From: Oscarella lobularis
Lineage: Eukaryota; Porifera; Homoscleromorpha; Homosclerophorida; Oscarellidae
Direction of reading: 5' to 3'
DNA length: 64,000 bases
Assembly (NCBI RefSeq): GCF_947507565.1
Contig: NC_089194.1
Location: forward strand, 496,001 to 560,000
Position 1 is the first letter of the stretch, and each line of letters starts with the position of its first letter. Below, one piece after another: positions 21,828 through 34,053 of the stretch. Below the pieces are notes generated by a model. The model did not search any database. It was not told the DNA's origin and saw only the letters and a list, made by a program, of their open reading frames with translations. The position numbers and the translations under genes are program-made.

Positions 21828-24334
21828 ATGTCTTCCGCGGGTCCCTCATCTACGTCGCTATCATTATCGATCATGAGATGCTTCTTTGGGGAAGAGCAGC
21901 TATATATGAGAGAATCGATCTATTGCTCTTAGGATGTGATAGAGTGTTTGAATCTTTCGACGAGTGAATGGAATCAGCGACGAGCAATATCGAACATCCC
22001 CCAATCCGACATTCCAAAAAGTGGCGATAATACTAGTTTTCGTGAAAAGCACTATAAAGTGGTATCATCTCTCAAAAGAGGCTTTGGATTCGTTGCCCTT
22101 CCAACGTCGATCCATCCAATAATGAAGATCGTTCCAATAGACACGACGGCCATCAGACGATTTGCAGCTCCATTCCAATGACCAATCAACGCCCAGCGGG
22201 AGAATGGAACATGGAATGTGCGTATTAGGGAAGAAAGGAGACGAACATCTCGTCATCATGAGCGGAGAAGGGACAAAGATTGTTTCACCGATACCAGACG
22301 GATCTCAATTCATTCCTCATTCAAAACATCCTGACAGGGGGTTGAACAATGAAGTTTGGTTGTTTTGCATCCGAAAGAGTGAGTGACGTGTAAAATTATT
22401 TTCAATTCAATGTAGACATTTGTTTGAAGGAAATTGGATCCCAGCTCAGTGCACAGGAAAAAAACCACTTTCTCGAGCCACGCATTCCTTCACTACACTT
22501 GATATTAATCGAACAATTCTCATTGGCGGGTAGGGTGGTACAAAGTATTTTGATGATATTTATGTTTTTTATTTGAGCTCAATGGTAAGAGTTGTCTGTT
22601 TGTGTTGTTTGTTGATATTCTAATTTGTTTATGTAGGAGTGGATCTAAGTTCATTTGGATGGACCACATCATCTTCTTCCCTTACATAGTCACTCAACTA
22701 ATGTTGTTGATATTTCCGGTTTAGGACCATCTGCTATTGTCTTATGGGGAGTGACCGATGGCGATAGAATGTTCTCCCTATGTCATTTCATTGTCATTGA
22801 TTCTCGACAATGTCATAAAGTACTGACGAATATTTAACATTATTACTCTAATTTGATTATTATTAATACAGATTACGTTGACTGATAAGGTTGTACGAAC
22901 TGTTCATCAGTCGACGTGTTCTCTATTGAGTAAAGGTGATCTATTTCTAATTTGATTTGGAGGAACAAATGATTTCAAAACACGGAAACCAGTGTCTCTT
23001 TAACACATTTTAAATTTTTATAATTTTTATCAAATTTTGATTCTTGCTATTAACCGTTTTTGATTAGATTTTAAATCAGATGGCTTCAAAGGTATTTCCG
23101 AAACGTCATCATCACGTGTCCCAGTGGTATGTGCATAATCAATACATATATAATTATGATAATATCTTTTTTTGTGTAGATCTTGAAATCGTGTCCGCTT
23201 CCGTGTCAAATATCTGATCTCTGTGACGCAGAACGGGGAAAACAACAAGTAACTCGTTCATAAAGAATCATAATCTAACTTTTGTCTATAGGTATTTCTT
23301 TTGGATCCTTCTCTCCAAATTGATCGAGCCCAACTTACGTAAGATGAAACGGACAATTACGTAGGCTCAGGTGGACACGGGGTGGTCTACAAAGCGATAC
23401 TGAAAAAAGACGAGGAAGAGCATGCGGTTGCTGTCAAATTTTTTGACATTTTCAAACGAAAAAGGGAAAATAAGTCAGTTTTTATTAATCGTACCTGTAA
23501 ATTTATTTAACTTTTTATTTTAAGAGAGTATGAAGAGTTCAAGAAGGAAGCATCCATCCTTCTCCAAATCGCTCCTCATCGTTTCGTCATTGATTTAATT
23601 GGACTCTGCACCAACGGCGGGCGCTACGCTCTAGTAACGGCGTTCGTAAGCGGAGGCAACTTGCACGAGCTTCTCTCTTCTGACGATGAAGCGACTCAAA
23701 GGATGGAGGTGAGAATAACGATTGCCAAGCAAATTGCAATTGGCGTGGTTCATCTCCACTACAATCGTCCTCCTGTTATCCACTACGACTTAAAATCTGA
23801 TAACGTTTTAGTTGAAAAGAAAGGGGATGACGTCGTGTGCAAGGTGTGTTTCCATATACTATGAGCTGGGAGGTTTATGTATGTCTTTTTTTAGATTTGC
23901 GATTTCGGTTTCTCCAAATTGGCTGCTCTAAGCACACTGTCGAGCTACCAATCGTCTGGATCGACGTCTCGAGGCACCGCTGTGTACATCGCTCCTGAGC
24001 GATATCGAATTGACTCCCATGGAGGTGAACGTAGAAGCGGACGTATACAGTTACGGAGTTTTATTGTGGGAAATTCGCGAGAAAACCGACCGTACAAGGG
24101 TTAGCAAATAGATACTTAAATAAAATATCTATTAGGATTGTTTTGTGTAGGCGTGCCAGAAATGGTAATTCATTACAGAGCCGAAAAAGGCGAAAAACTG
24201 CCAGAAGGACAAGCAGCATCAGAATCACCGTCATTTTATAACATTCTTTTGGATAAGTGCACAGAATTCAATCCAGAGGTGAGACCAACGTTCAGAGAAG
24301 TTGTTTGGACATTGCAAGGCAAGTCAGCCTTCTA
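21828..24334 (+). pseudogene. Kelch-kinase copy 1, pseudogene
   Basis: First member of the three-gene tandem array. It retains the start (MSSAGPSS), most Kelch coding sequence and kinase motifs (GSGGHGVVYKA, IHYDLKSDN, an ICDFG exon, APERY). It is broken in several ways. The first exon is frameshifted after the start. About 65 bp near 22017-22084 is unrelated sequence and is followed by an inverted 84-bp piece. TAG stands in frame at 22531-22533 in the second exon. The segment after APERY has lost about 20 codons and is frameshifted. The upstream region is conserved with the other copies. It was probably a full gene that decayed. Confidence 0.85.
22085..22168 (-). other. 84-bp micro-inversion inside Kelch-kinase copy 1
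   Basis: The reverse complement of this stretch matches copy 2 at about 24925-25007 (from AAATCATCTGATGGCCG to GGCAGCGAATCCA), while sequence to its right (CATTCCAATGACCAATCAAC) resumes in the normal orientation. Confidence 0.85.
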
Positions 24335-24453
24335 AAGTCTTCTGGAAGTTTGAGGGCATGCTTCTATTATTCTTAGCATCTGACATTATTATTAGTTTGT
24401 ACTATAAAGAGTTCTCACGTGGAATTGGGTTAATGATTTACATGTGACGCGTT

Positions 24454-24465
24454 TGCGCATGCGCA
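24454..24465. promoter_or_regulatory. NRF1-like palindrome upstream of Kelch-kinase copy 2
   Basis: TGCGCATGCGCA, identical to the consensus site of the animal transcription factor NRF1, 187 bp before the start codon and inside a block conserved upstream of all three copies. Confidence 0.55.
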
Positions 24466-24651
24466 CGTGTAAAAAGTCATTTGGATCTCCTTTTTCTTCG
24501 TGTTTGACACGCCACGTCGATTTGTTGGTGTCGTTTTACCGACCGATATTCTAGATAAAGTACTTTGAGATATTTTGAAGGGGCGTTCTCTCGATTGGGG
24601 CGTGTCTCTAGAATCGCTTTCGTCTTCTTCGACGGCGTTTTCAGTTGAAGG

Positions 24652-27211
24652 ATGTCTTCCACGGGTCCCTCATCTCGACAGGAACACGTCGCTGTCATTA
24701 TCGATCACGAAATGCTTCTTTGGGGAGGAAAAGCGACGAGAGAATCGACGGGAAAGAAGTTCTTATGCTCTCAGGATGTGATCGAGTGTTTGAATCTTTC
24801 GACGAGTGAATGGAATAAACGGCGAGTAATATCGAACATCCCCCAATCCGACATTCCTCATCCATGTATCAACGCACGAATCGGTGTCGTCCAAAATCGG
24901 GATATTTATCAATTTGGGGGTCGCTACAAATCATCTGATGGCCGTCTTGTCTTTTTGAACGATGTTCACAAATTGGATGGATCGACGTTAGAATGGCAGC
25001 GAATCCATTCCAATGACCAATCAACGTTGCCCAGCGGGAGATCCTCACATGGAATGTGCGTGTTAGGGAAGAAAGGAGACGAGCATCTCGTCATGATGGG
25101 CGGATTCGGAACAAAGATTCTTTCACCGATACCAGACGGATCTCAATTCATTCCTTCTTCAAATGATCCTGACAGGGGGTTTAACAATGAAGTTTGGTTG
25201 TTTTGCATCCGAAAGAGTGAGTGACGTGTAAAATTATTTTGAATTCAATGTAGACATTTTTTTCAAGGAAATTGGATTCCAGCTCAATGCACAGGGAGAA
25301 AACCACATCCTCGATCCGCGCATTCATTCACTACAATTGATAGTAATCAAGCAATTCTCATTGGCGGTGGTCATGGTACAAACTTTTTCGATGATATTTA
25401 TTTTTTTCATTTGAACTCAATGGTAAGTTGTTTGTTTGTATTTGTTTGTTGATATTATAATTTGTTTTTTGTAGGAGTGGATCCAAGTTCTTTTGGATGG
25501 GCCACATCGTCTTCTTCCCTTAGCTGCTCATTCAACAAACGTTGTTGATATTCCTGGACCATGTGCTATCGTCTTATGGGGATTGACCAATGACGATAGA
25601 ATGGTCTCCTTTTGTCATTTCATTGACATTGATTCTCGACAATGTCATAAAGTCCTAACGAATATTTAACATTGTTACCGTAATTTGATTATTATTTTTA
25701 CAGGTCACGCTGACTGATAAGGTTACACAAACTATATTTCAGTCGACGTGTTCTCTATTGAGGAAAGATGATCTATTTCTAATACGATTTGGAGGAACAA
25801 ATGATTTCAAAAGATGGAAACCAGTGGCCCTGTTAGACATTTTAAAATTAGGTAATTTAATTAAATTTTGATTTATGCAAGAAACCGTGTTTGATTAGAT
25901 TTGAAATCAGATGGCTTCAAAGGTATTTCCGGATTGTCATCGTCACGTGTCCCATTGGTATGTTCGTAATCAATACATACATAGTTATGGGGATATCAGT
26001 TTTTGTGTAGAGCTTGGAGTCATGTTCGCTACCGTGTCAACTTCCCCATCCTGATGACGCAGAGCAGAAACAAGTAACTGGTTTTTACTTATAGATTTGT
26101 TGTTCTTTCTAATGTATCTCTAGGTATCTCTTGAGGATCCTTCTCTTGAAATAAATCAAGACGCACTCAAATACAACGAGGAGACCGATTTCATTGGCTC
26201 AGGTGGATACGGAGAAGTATACAAAGCGACGCTGAAAAGAAACGAGGAAGAACAAACGGTTGCTGTCAAAGTATTCAAGAGTTTCAAACGAAGAAGAGCG
26301 AAAAAGTGAGTTGAAAGTTACTCGCTTCTGATTTTTTAATTCTTCTTTGAAGAGAGTGCGACGATTTCAAGAAGAAAGCATCCATTCTTCTCCGAATCGC
26401 TCCTCATCGTTTCATCATTAATTTGATTGGACGTTGCACCAACGTCGGACACTACGCTCTTATAACGGCGTTTGTGAACGGAGGCGACTTGCACGATCTC
26501 CTCTCTTCCGACGATGCGGCGATTCAAAGGATGGAGGTGAGAATATCGATTGCAAAACAAATTGCAATCGGTATGGTTCATCTTCACTACAATCGTCCTC
26601 CTATCATCCACTACGATTTAAAAGCGGTCAACATTCTTGTCGAAAAAAAGGGTAACGACTTTATTTGCAAGGTGAATTACTCTGAGAACTTTCAATTTAT
26701 ATGACGTGACCGTTCTCGTAGATTTGTGACTTTGGTCTGTCGAAAATTGCCGATGGCAGCGCTGTGACGAGCGATCAAGCGCCTGGATCGACTCCTAAGG
26801 GCACCGTTGCCTACATCGCCCCTGAGCGATATCGCGCCGAATTTCACGAAGGCGGAAGTCGACGTGTAAAGATAGAAGAAGCCAGGAAATCCGACGTATA
26901 CAGTTACGGAGTCTTATTGTGGGAAATTCGCGAAAGAAGCCCACCCTACAAAGGTTAGAGCAAATATTATAATAAACAGTCTTGTCTAATTTTATGTAGG
27001 TCTGCCAAAATATGCTATTCATCTGAAAGCCGAGCAGGGTGCCAGACTTCCCAAGGGCCAGGCAGCGTCCCAAGCTCCGCCACACTACAATAGTCTTTTG
27101 TATAAGTGCACCGATTTGAGCCCGGACTCGAGGCCAACGTTTCGAGAAGCGGTTTGGATACTAGAAGGCGACACGAGTGTCTTAGAACTTGCAAATGATG
27201 GCGACCACTAA
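24652..27211 (+). CDS. Kelch-propeller protein kinase (copy 2)
   Basis: Ten exons (24652-25216, 25268-25422, 25475-25651, 25704-25851, 25899-25957, 26011-26073, 26124-26305, 26353-26671, 26722-26953, 27000-27211) sum to 2112 nt, giving 703 residues with every join in phase. The N-terminal half has six Kelch-like blades (MLLWGG, IYQFGG, LVMMGG, AILIGG, IVLWG, LIRFGG), a beta-propeller for protein binding. The C-terminal half is a kinase: GSGGYGEVYKA loop, lysine in TVAVKVF, IHYDLKAVN, CDFG, GTVAYIAPERY, SDVYSYGVLLWEI. The SDVYSYGVLLWEI block is of tyrosine-kinase-like (TKL) type, and Lys two after the catalytic Asp predicts Ser/Thr specificity. HRD is replaced by HYD. No signal peptide or membrane segment, so probably cytoplasmic. 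AATAAA follows at about 27253. Confidence 0.87.
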
Positions 27212-27419
27212 ATCAAGTGAAACATAACTTTGTTGAATATACAATTAGGAATTAATAAACGGGTTGTAGATGTCTATGATATAAATATCTTCGCAGGAGA
27301 TTCTCGTGGGGTGCTTTTTCAGTTTTTGACTATTTTTGTATAATAGGTGCTTTGATATGATTTTAGCATTTTCTCTTGGAGCTGCCGTGAACTTTGAATT
27401 TTACAAAAAGTGAGTGTGT

Positions 27420-27431
27420 TGCGCATGCGCA
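27420..27431. promoter_or_regulatory. NRF1-like palindrome upstream of Kelch-kinase copy 3
   Basis: TGCGCATGCGCA, 347 bp before the start codon; about 160 bp of extra sequence lies between site and gene compared with copy 2. Confidence 0.5.
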
Positions 27432-27777
27432 CTTTAATTTGTTTTATTGATTCTTTTAGTCGTTTGGCTGTGTGCATCGCATCTATTAATGGCGCAAGTC
27501 GCTTTGCATACGCTCATTGTTCGTTCACGTGAAAGTGGGAGTGAAAATGTGCTCATGCGCATTGTCAAGAAGATTCCATCAGAATTCTTCGTTTTTCTGT
27601 TGTTTTTTGCCGTGTGCGACGCACGAAATTGATCTGTTGGTGCTGTCTGATCGAAAGATCGTCTCGTTGATCTTGCAAAGGTATTTTTGAGATATTTTTA
27701 AGGGGTGTTCTCTCGATTGGGGCGTGTCTCTAGAATTGCTTTCGTTCTGTCTTCTTCAACGGCGTTTTCAGTTGAAG

Positions 27778-30340
27778 ATGTCTTCCACGGGTCTCTCATC
27801 TCGACAGGGACACGTCTCTGTCATTATCGATCACCAAATGCTTCTTTGGGGAGGAGAAGCGATGAGAGAATTGACGGGAAAGAAGTTCTATTGCTCTCAT
27901 GATGTGATCGAGTGTTTGAATCTTTCTACGAGCGAATGGAATAAACGACTAGCAATATCCCAATCCGACATTCCTCATCCATGTATTCACGCACAAATCG
28001 GTGTCGTCCAAAATCGGGACATTTATCAATTTGGGGGTTTCTACTTGTCGTCTGATGATCGTCCTGTCTATTTAAACGATATTCACAAATTGGATGGATC
28101 GACGTTGGAATGGCAACGAATCCATTCCAATGACCAATTAACGCCCAGCGAGAGAACGAACCATGGAATGTGCGTGTTAGGGAAGAAAGGAGACGAACAT
28201 CTCGTCATGATGGGCGGATACGGAACAGCTATTGTTTCACCAATACCAGACGGATCTCAATTCATTCCTTCTTTGAAATCTCCTAACAGGGGGAGGAACA
28301 ATGAAGTTTGGTTGTTTTCCATCCAAAAGAGTGAGTGACGTATAAAATTATTTTGAATTGAATATAGGCATCTGTTTGAAGGGAATTGGATTCCAGCTCA
28401 ATGCACAGGAAAAAAACCACATCCTCGATCCTCACATTCCTTCACTGCAGTTGATTTTAATCGAGCAATTCTTATTGGCGGTTATAATGATGCAAAGTAT
28501 TTCGATGATGTTTACGTTTTTCATTTGAACTCAACGGTGAGTTGTTTGTTTGTATTTGTTTGTATTTGTTTGTTAATATTTTAATTTGTTTATTTAGGAG
28601 TGGATCCAAGTTCATTTGGATGGACCACATCAACTTCTTCACTTACGGGGTCATTCAACAAGTGTTGTTGATATTCCCGGCTTAGGACGATGTGCTATCG
28701 TCTTGTGGGGAGTGACCAATGACAATAGCATGGTCTCTATTGCTCATTTCATTGTTATTGATTCTCAACAATGTTATATAGTACTGACGAATATTTAATA
28801 TTATTGCTATAATCTGAATTTTTGTTTATACAGGTAACGTTGACTGATAAGGTTATAGGAACTGCATATCAGTCGACATGTTCTCTATGGAGGAAAGATG
28901 ATCTATTTCTAATACGATTTGGAGGAACAAAGGATTTGAAAACATTCAAACCAGAGTCTCTTTTAGACATTTTAAAATTAGGTAATTTAATCAAATTTTG
29001 ACAAATGCAATAAACCGTGTTTGATTAGATTTGATATCAGATGGCTTCAAAGGTATTTCCGAAACGTCATCATCACGTGCCCCAATGGTATGTGCATAAT
29101 CAATACATATGTAATCATGGTAATGTCATTTTTTTGTTTAGAGTTTGGAGTTATGTCCGCTTCCGTGTCAAATAGCCGATCCACGTGACGCAGAGCAGGA
29201 ACAAGTACTCATCTTTACACGGAAGTTCATAACTCTTTCTAATTTCAACTCTAGACATTGATTGGAGATCTCCTAATTGAGCGAGACGAACTGAAATACG
29301 ACGAAGCGGACGATTTCATTGGCTCGGGCGCATACGGGGAGGTGTACAAGGCGACACTGAAAAAGAACGAGAAAGAGCAAACTGTCGCTGTCAAAGTCTT
29401 CAGGGCTTTTAGACAAAGAAGAGAAAAGACGTGAGTTGACATCTTTTTTGCCAATAATTCTTATTTTTTCAGTAATGAAGAGAGTGCGAGGATTTTGAGA
29501 AGAAAGCATCCATTCTTCTCCGAGTCAAACCTCATCGTTTCATCATCGAATTGATAGGACTCTGCGCAGTTCCAAGACACTACGCTCTTATAACGGCGTT
29601 TGTAAGCGGAGGCAACTTGCAGCAGCTCCTCTCTTCTGGCACCGAAGCTATTCAAAGGATGGACGTAAGAATAACGATTGCCAAGCAAATTGCAATTGGT
29701 ATGGTTCATCTCCACTACAATAATCCTTCTGTCATTCACTACGACTTAAAATCTGATAACATATTAGTCGAAAAGAAAGGTGATGATTTCATTTGCAAGG
29801 TGAGTGACCAGGGAGGCTATGGCCTGCCAAGTTTAGATGCTTTTTAGATTTGCGATTTTGGCTTCTCGAAAATGTCTATTTTCAGCGCAGTGACGAGCTA
29901 TCAGTCAGCTGGCTCGTTGCCTTCCGGCACTGCTACGTACATCGCTCCTGAGCGATATCGAGTTGAATTTCACGAAGGCGGAGCCAGGCGTGTGGGATTA
30001 GAAGAAGCACGAAAAGTTGACATCTACAGCTACGGAGTTTTATTGTGGGAAATTCGTGAGAAAGCTCGACCGTACACAGGTTAGGAAAACCAATTAGTAG
30101 AACAGATTAAGATCGTTTTGTGTAGGCTTAGCTGAAAGGGTAATTCATTACAAAGCTGAGCAGGGTCGCAAATTGCCAGAAGGACAAGCAGTATCAGAAG
30201 CACCGTCATATTATAACATTCTTTTAGAAAAGTGCCAAGATCGTAATCCACAAGTGAGACCGTCGTTCCCACAAGCTGTTTGGGCGTTGCAAGGTGACGT
30301 TAGCGTTCTAAAGTCTTCAATGGATTGCTGCATTTCTTAA
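27778..30340 (+). CDS. Kelch-propeller protein kinase (copy 3)
   Basis: Third and apparently intact array member, with the same exon layout as copy 2. The first exon (27778 to the GTGAGT donor near 28331) encodes Kelch blades with MLLWGG, IYQFGG and LVMMGG; later exons add ILIGG, IVLWG and LIRFGG. The kinase exons show GSGAYGEVYKA, TVAVKVFRAF, ECEDFEKKASILL, IHYDLKSDNILV, ICDFGFSKM, ATYIAPERY and VDIYSYGVLLWEI, and end VRPSFPQAVWALQG before TAA at 30338-30340. HYD replaces HRD as in the other copies. The start was chosen at the MSST that aligns with copies 1 and 2; an upstream in-frame Met at 27724 is not conserved. The divergence from copy 2 in the activation segment (STIFSAVTSYQS-like) and the P+1 region suggests substrate divergence. 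Confidence 0.85.
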
Positions 30341-30478
30341 TTAACGGTGTGGCTGCTTTTATGACTTAACGAGAGCGCACTGGGATTATCACGTGACTGT
30401 GACGTAGAGGATTACGATAGCGCCGGGAGCCTCATATCTAGTCGTACGCAGTCTCCGTCGCTTTGAACGACATCGAAA

Positions 30479-32240
30479 ATGGCAGAAAAGTCGTTCTCGA
30501 AGTACATCAAACGCTCGGAAGGCAGCGATAAAGCGAAACTTCGCTATTACGATCTAAACCATTTCGTCCGTCTTTTCTTTAGAACGTCTTGCCTTTTGTC
30601 TTGAATCTTCCTCGAATCGTGCATGCGCAACTGCGACGACGTCGAAATCGGATGCGAACACGTCGAAGCGCTTCTCGATTCGAGCAAAAAAGCCGAAATC
30701 CGCTTCAAGCCAGCGCGAACGCTATTGCGTGAGTCCATTTTTTGTCCGGCCGTTTTTTGTCAGCCGCGAACTCCATTTCTTTCAGAGCGCTCGTCGATTT
30801 CGCGAGCGCACGGGACACGTACGTATCTCGCGGAAGGGATCCCACTCTCGTCGAGCCTCGGTGCCCCGCAGTTTCGCAGCGTTTGGATTCGGGAAGGCAA
30901 AGCGCGTCACGGTTACCATGGTTCTCTTACGCGTATCGTCGCTTCAGGTCGGAAGCCGTGGCATAGAGAAACGAAAAAATGGATTTCTTACGCAATAGGT
31001 AATTATTTCAATTTTTGAAGTGGGCTGGACTTGCTTTGGAAAATGTTACCATGGCAATAGCACCCGGATTGGGAGTTCCTCCAGAGGTAAAATCATTAGG
31101 AATGTCGTATTTTTCTGAGTATAATATTTCGTTTAGATTCATTTTGAGTACCTGAATCGGATTGTTATCAACGAAGACGGATAAATTTATCCGCATTGTG
31201 TTTTAGGCACAGATCCTCACATTCCCTGAGGAATGGAATGGGAATACTTGCATGGGGTAAGAAGACTAATATGAATAATTAATTTTAATTGAATTTTTCT
31301 CTCTAGGCTTATGTGGAATTGAAATTGAAAGCATTCTAATGGGACGTTCTGTTGCCATGCCAATGCCAGACGTAATTGGATATAAAATCTATGAACAAGA
31401 TTGGAGATCTTGTCGCATCTACAGACATAGTGTTAGCAATAACGAAGCTTCATTAAATAAAAATCAAAAAAATAATTATTCCTTTGCATTTTTCCAGCAT
31501 CTTTGTGGATTGGGTGTGAGTGGTTCTTTGGTTGAATTTTTTGGCGATGGTATTCCTCAATGATCTGTGACGGATCGGATAACAATTAGTATCATGTCAC
31601 CGAAGTATGGAGCTTTGCTTGCCTACTTTCCCATGGATAGAATGACAATGGGTTATTTCAAAAGCACTGGTATGAATTCATGACGTCAAAGGTTGAAACC
31701 GACTCTTCTCCTAGGTCATTTTCGTTTGGGGGATTTTGTATGGATGGAAGCCAATCTACGTGAAACTCATTTGTGGAAGGAATACGGTGATGAAGAGAGT
31801 CAAGATCCCGTCTATTCTAAGGTATGATACAATAATAAAAGTGAGAAATCAAGATAGCGATGAATATCTTGTTTTTCTTTAGGTTGTTGAGTTTGATTTG
31901 GGTACAGTTTTGTCCAAGGAAACCAAAGGACAGAGTCTCAGTCGAAAAACCCAAAGCAGAACTGTCAGCATTTCTCGTCAAAAATGTACGTAAATCTCCT
32001 AATTTGACGATGAATGTGATGATGTCTCTATAGAAGGAACTGAATGGATTTGGAGTTCCTCCCCAAGACATTCCCAAATCAAGTTCATTTGCTTTAGATA
32101 AGAAAGACTTTGCATTACAACATGGTACACTAGACCCCCATTAGAATTAAACTAAAATAAATAAATTATATATCTTTAGGATCTACAAAGGAACTGACCG
32201 CAATCGGGGTTTCGTCCTGCAGCCGTCTCCTCCTGAAGGT
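30479..32240 (+). pseudogene. Cytosolic aconitase / iron regulatory protein 1 pseudogene (5' half, introns retained)
   Basis: Aligned pieces follow the order of ACO1/IRP1: FSKYIKR ... YYDLNHF at the start codon (30479), LESCMRNCDDVEIGCEHVE near 30620, IRFKPARTLL, RALVDFASARD near 30795, FEYLNRIVINEDG near 31140, GTDPHI, NGMGILAWG spliced to GLCGIEIESILMGRSV near 31310, PDVIGYKI, STDIVLAIT, GSLVEFFGDGIPQ, PKYGALLAYFPMD, VVEFDLGTV, then QHG-GSTKELTAIGVSSC near 32200. There are several frameshifts and stops (TGA inside GTDPHIP near 31225, TAA after NEDG, TGA after GDGIPQ). Introns sit between pieces, so it is a duplicated, not retroposed, copy. It stops at the first cluster-ligand region (SCTN in active enzymes, here SCSR); the C-terminal half is absent. 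Confidence 0.85.
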
Positions 32241-34051
32241 AAAAGCGGCGTTTTGTATTGGCCTTTATCCGTAGCGAGCTTCACTACTGTAGTAGTAAAG
32301 TAGACCAAAATTTGTAAAACAACTTTACCGTGTCTTTCATAAATTGGGTTTTAGGTCACTTCCCGGTGACGATAAAATGAAAAAGGTGCGACGACGGTGT
32401 GACAACAACTGAACCAACGTATGTATTATTTTTTCAATCATTTTAGTTTGACAGTATTTTTTTTGAAGGAGAATCGGCGAAGAAGTTTTCGTGTCGTTTA
32501 TGGAAGCTTTATGGAAGCACTTAGGCACACGAAAAATTTTCCGATGTTTTCATTCACCTCTGGGCCCCCGAGGTGATCAAATAAAACCGGCCCAACTCTT
32601 GAGCCAGAGAGGTGAAATGTGGCTCGAACGCAGGGGATTCAATCTCCTACTCCAGTGGCATGAGTGATAAACTGCCACCCCACTTGGGCAAGACGCGGTG
32701 GGTTACAATAGCGGTCCCCCTGGAATCAGGCCGTCAGAACTCACATCCGAGCGCTGCCGGTCCCAGGCGTCCGAGCCAAGAGACTAAATAGGCTCAAACT
32801 CCGACGGGGGAGTAGTGAGGTTGACCCCCCTACCCAACCGAAGCCTGCACGGACCCTTGCGGTGTGTGCAGGTGGACAGCCGAAGAGAAGAGAATTACGC
32901 GCAAATTTTTCTCAATTTCCGGTTTATTTCCGGCTGGGTTATATTTAATAAAAATGACACGATCTTTTATCCTCGCTTGCCACGCGGTCCTTTTTTGCGC
33001 ACACGAGACCTTTTTAGACGAGGCCCCGGAGCAGTTTCAAATTGAATGCAATGGTCATGCTCAGGACCCTGTCGCTACTCTGCAATTACTATAAGAACTA
33101 ACTGCTACAAAAACGTATCGAAAGGTGCCTACAAAGCCACTTTCGGTCTTTCTCATTTCTCCACGAAGTTCTGACGCAATAAGAGAGTTTGATACGAGAA
33201 TAATCCCAGGATCTATCTAGAAAGAGACCAAAAATTGAAGAAGATCTACCTAGAAAGATTCCGAAAATTTAAATGCAACGGAAGGAAAAGATCGGAGTTG
33301 AACTTTACTTGGCCTTGTAGACAATGTCTCAGCGTAAGGTGCGCACCGTCACTGAGTGCCAGTAACCCCGAGCAATCAATCGACTGACCTCGAGAGCACG
33401 CGCTCGCTAATGCAGCGCACTCGAGTGAGGGTGAACACGCGCGCTCTTGCACATTCCTGATCAACTCCTCTTCCCATAACCTGAAGATCACAAGAAAAAT
33501 TAGCATGCGCTACGTAGTAAAAGAAACATACCCAAAAGTTCATGCCATATCTTTTTGGGACTTCTCTTCTTCAACCGGCATTTCACCTGCCAATAGGGGG
33601 TCAGAAGAAATTTTACAATAATGAATAAAGAAATAATCTTTCCCAACATACTTTTCAATTGAAATTGAAAGCCTATCAGAATATCAAATCCTAAAAAAAA
33701 TAGATTATTAAATAAAATAGCAAAAACCTGTGAAAATGAAGCTAAGATTTATAAACCTCCAAATAAAATTTTAAAACTGTAAAAAATAAAAGAATCTAAA
33801 GAGAAACTAAAACCTGTAAACAAAATAAAAACCCTGTTACGAAAATAAGGAACTTGCAAAGAAAATAATAATCCTGCATGGAAAATAAACGTGGATGGAA
33901 AATAAACTAGATCATCCTGAAAAAGACAAAAAAAAACAGGCAATAAAAACCTCATCAATCCATTGACCTAAAATATGCCTATACACTAATCAACGTAATT
34001 TACCTCAAAAATTCATTGAAAAATGGTCTAAAGTACGTGGCGGCTAAAATC
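32241..34051. other. No gene recognised; repeat-like and AT-rich sequence
   Basis: 32540-32900 is GC-richer, with a CACCTC/GAGGTG stem near 32560 and segments that recall a Pol III-derived repeat, but no boundaries are clear. 33590-33960 is AT-rich with loosely repeated AAAATAAAxxxCCTG units of about 25 bp. No coding signal. Confidence 0.4.
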
Positions 34052-34053
34052 TA

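Noticed and set aside
30479-32240. A functional aconitase gene with unusual introns
   Set aside because: Frame breaks fall inside highly conserved blocks where no introns can fix them, and the C-terminal half is absent.
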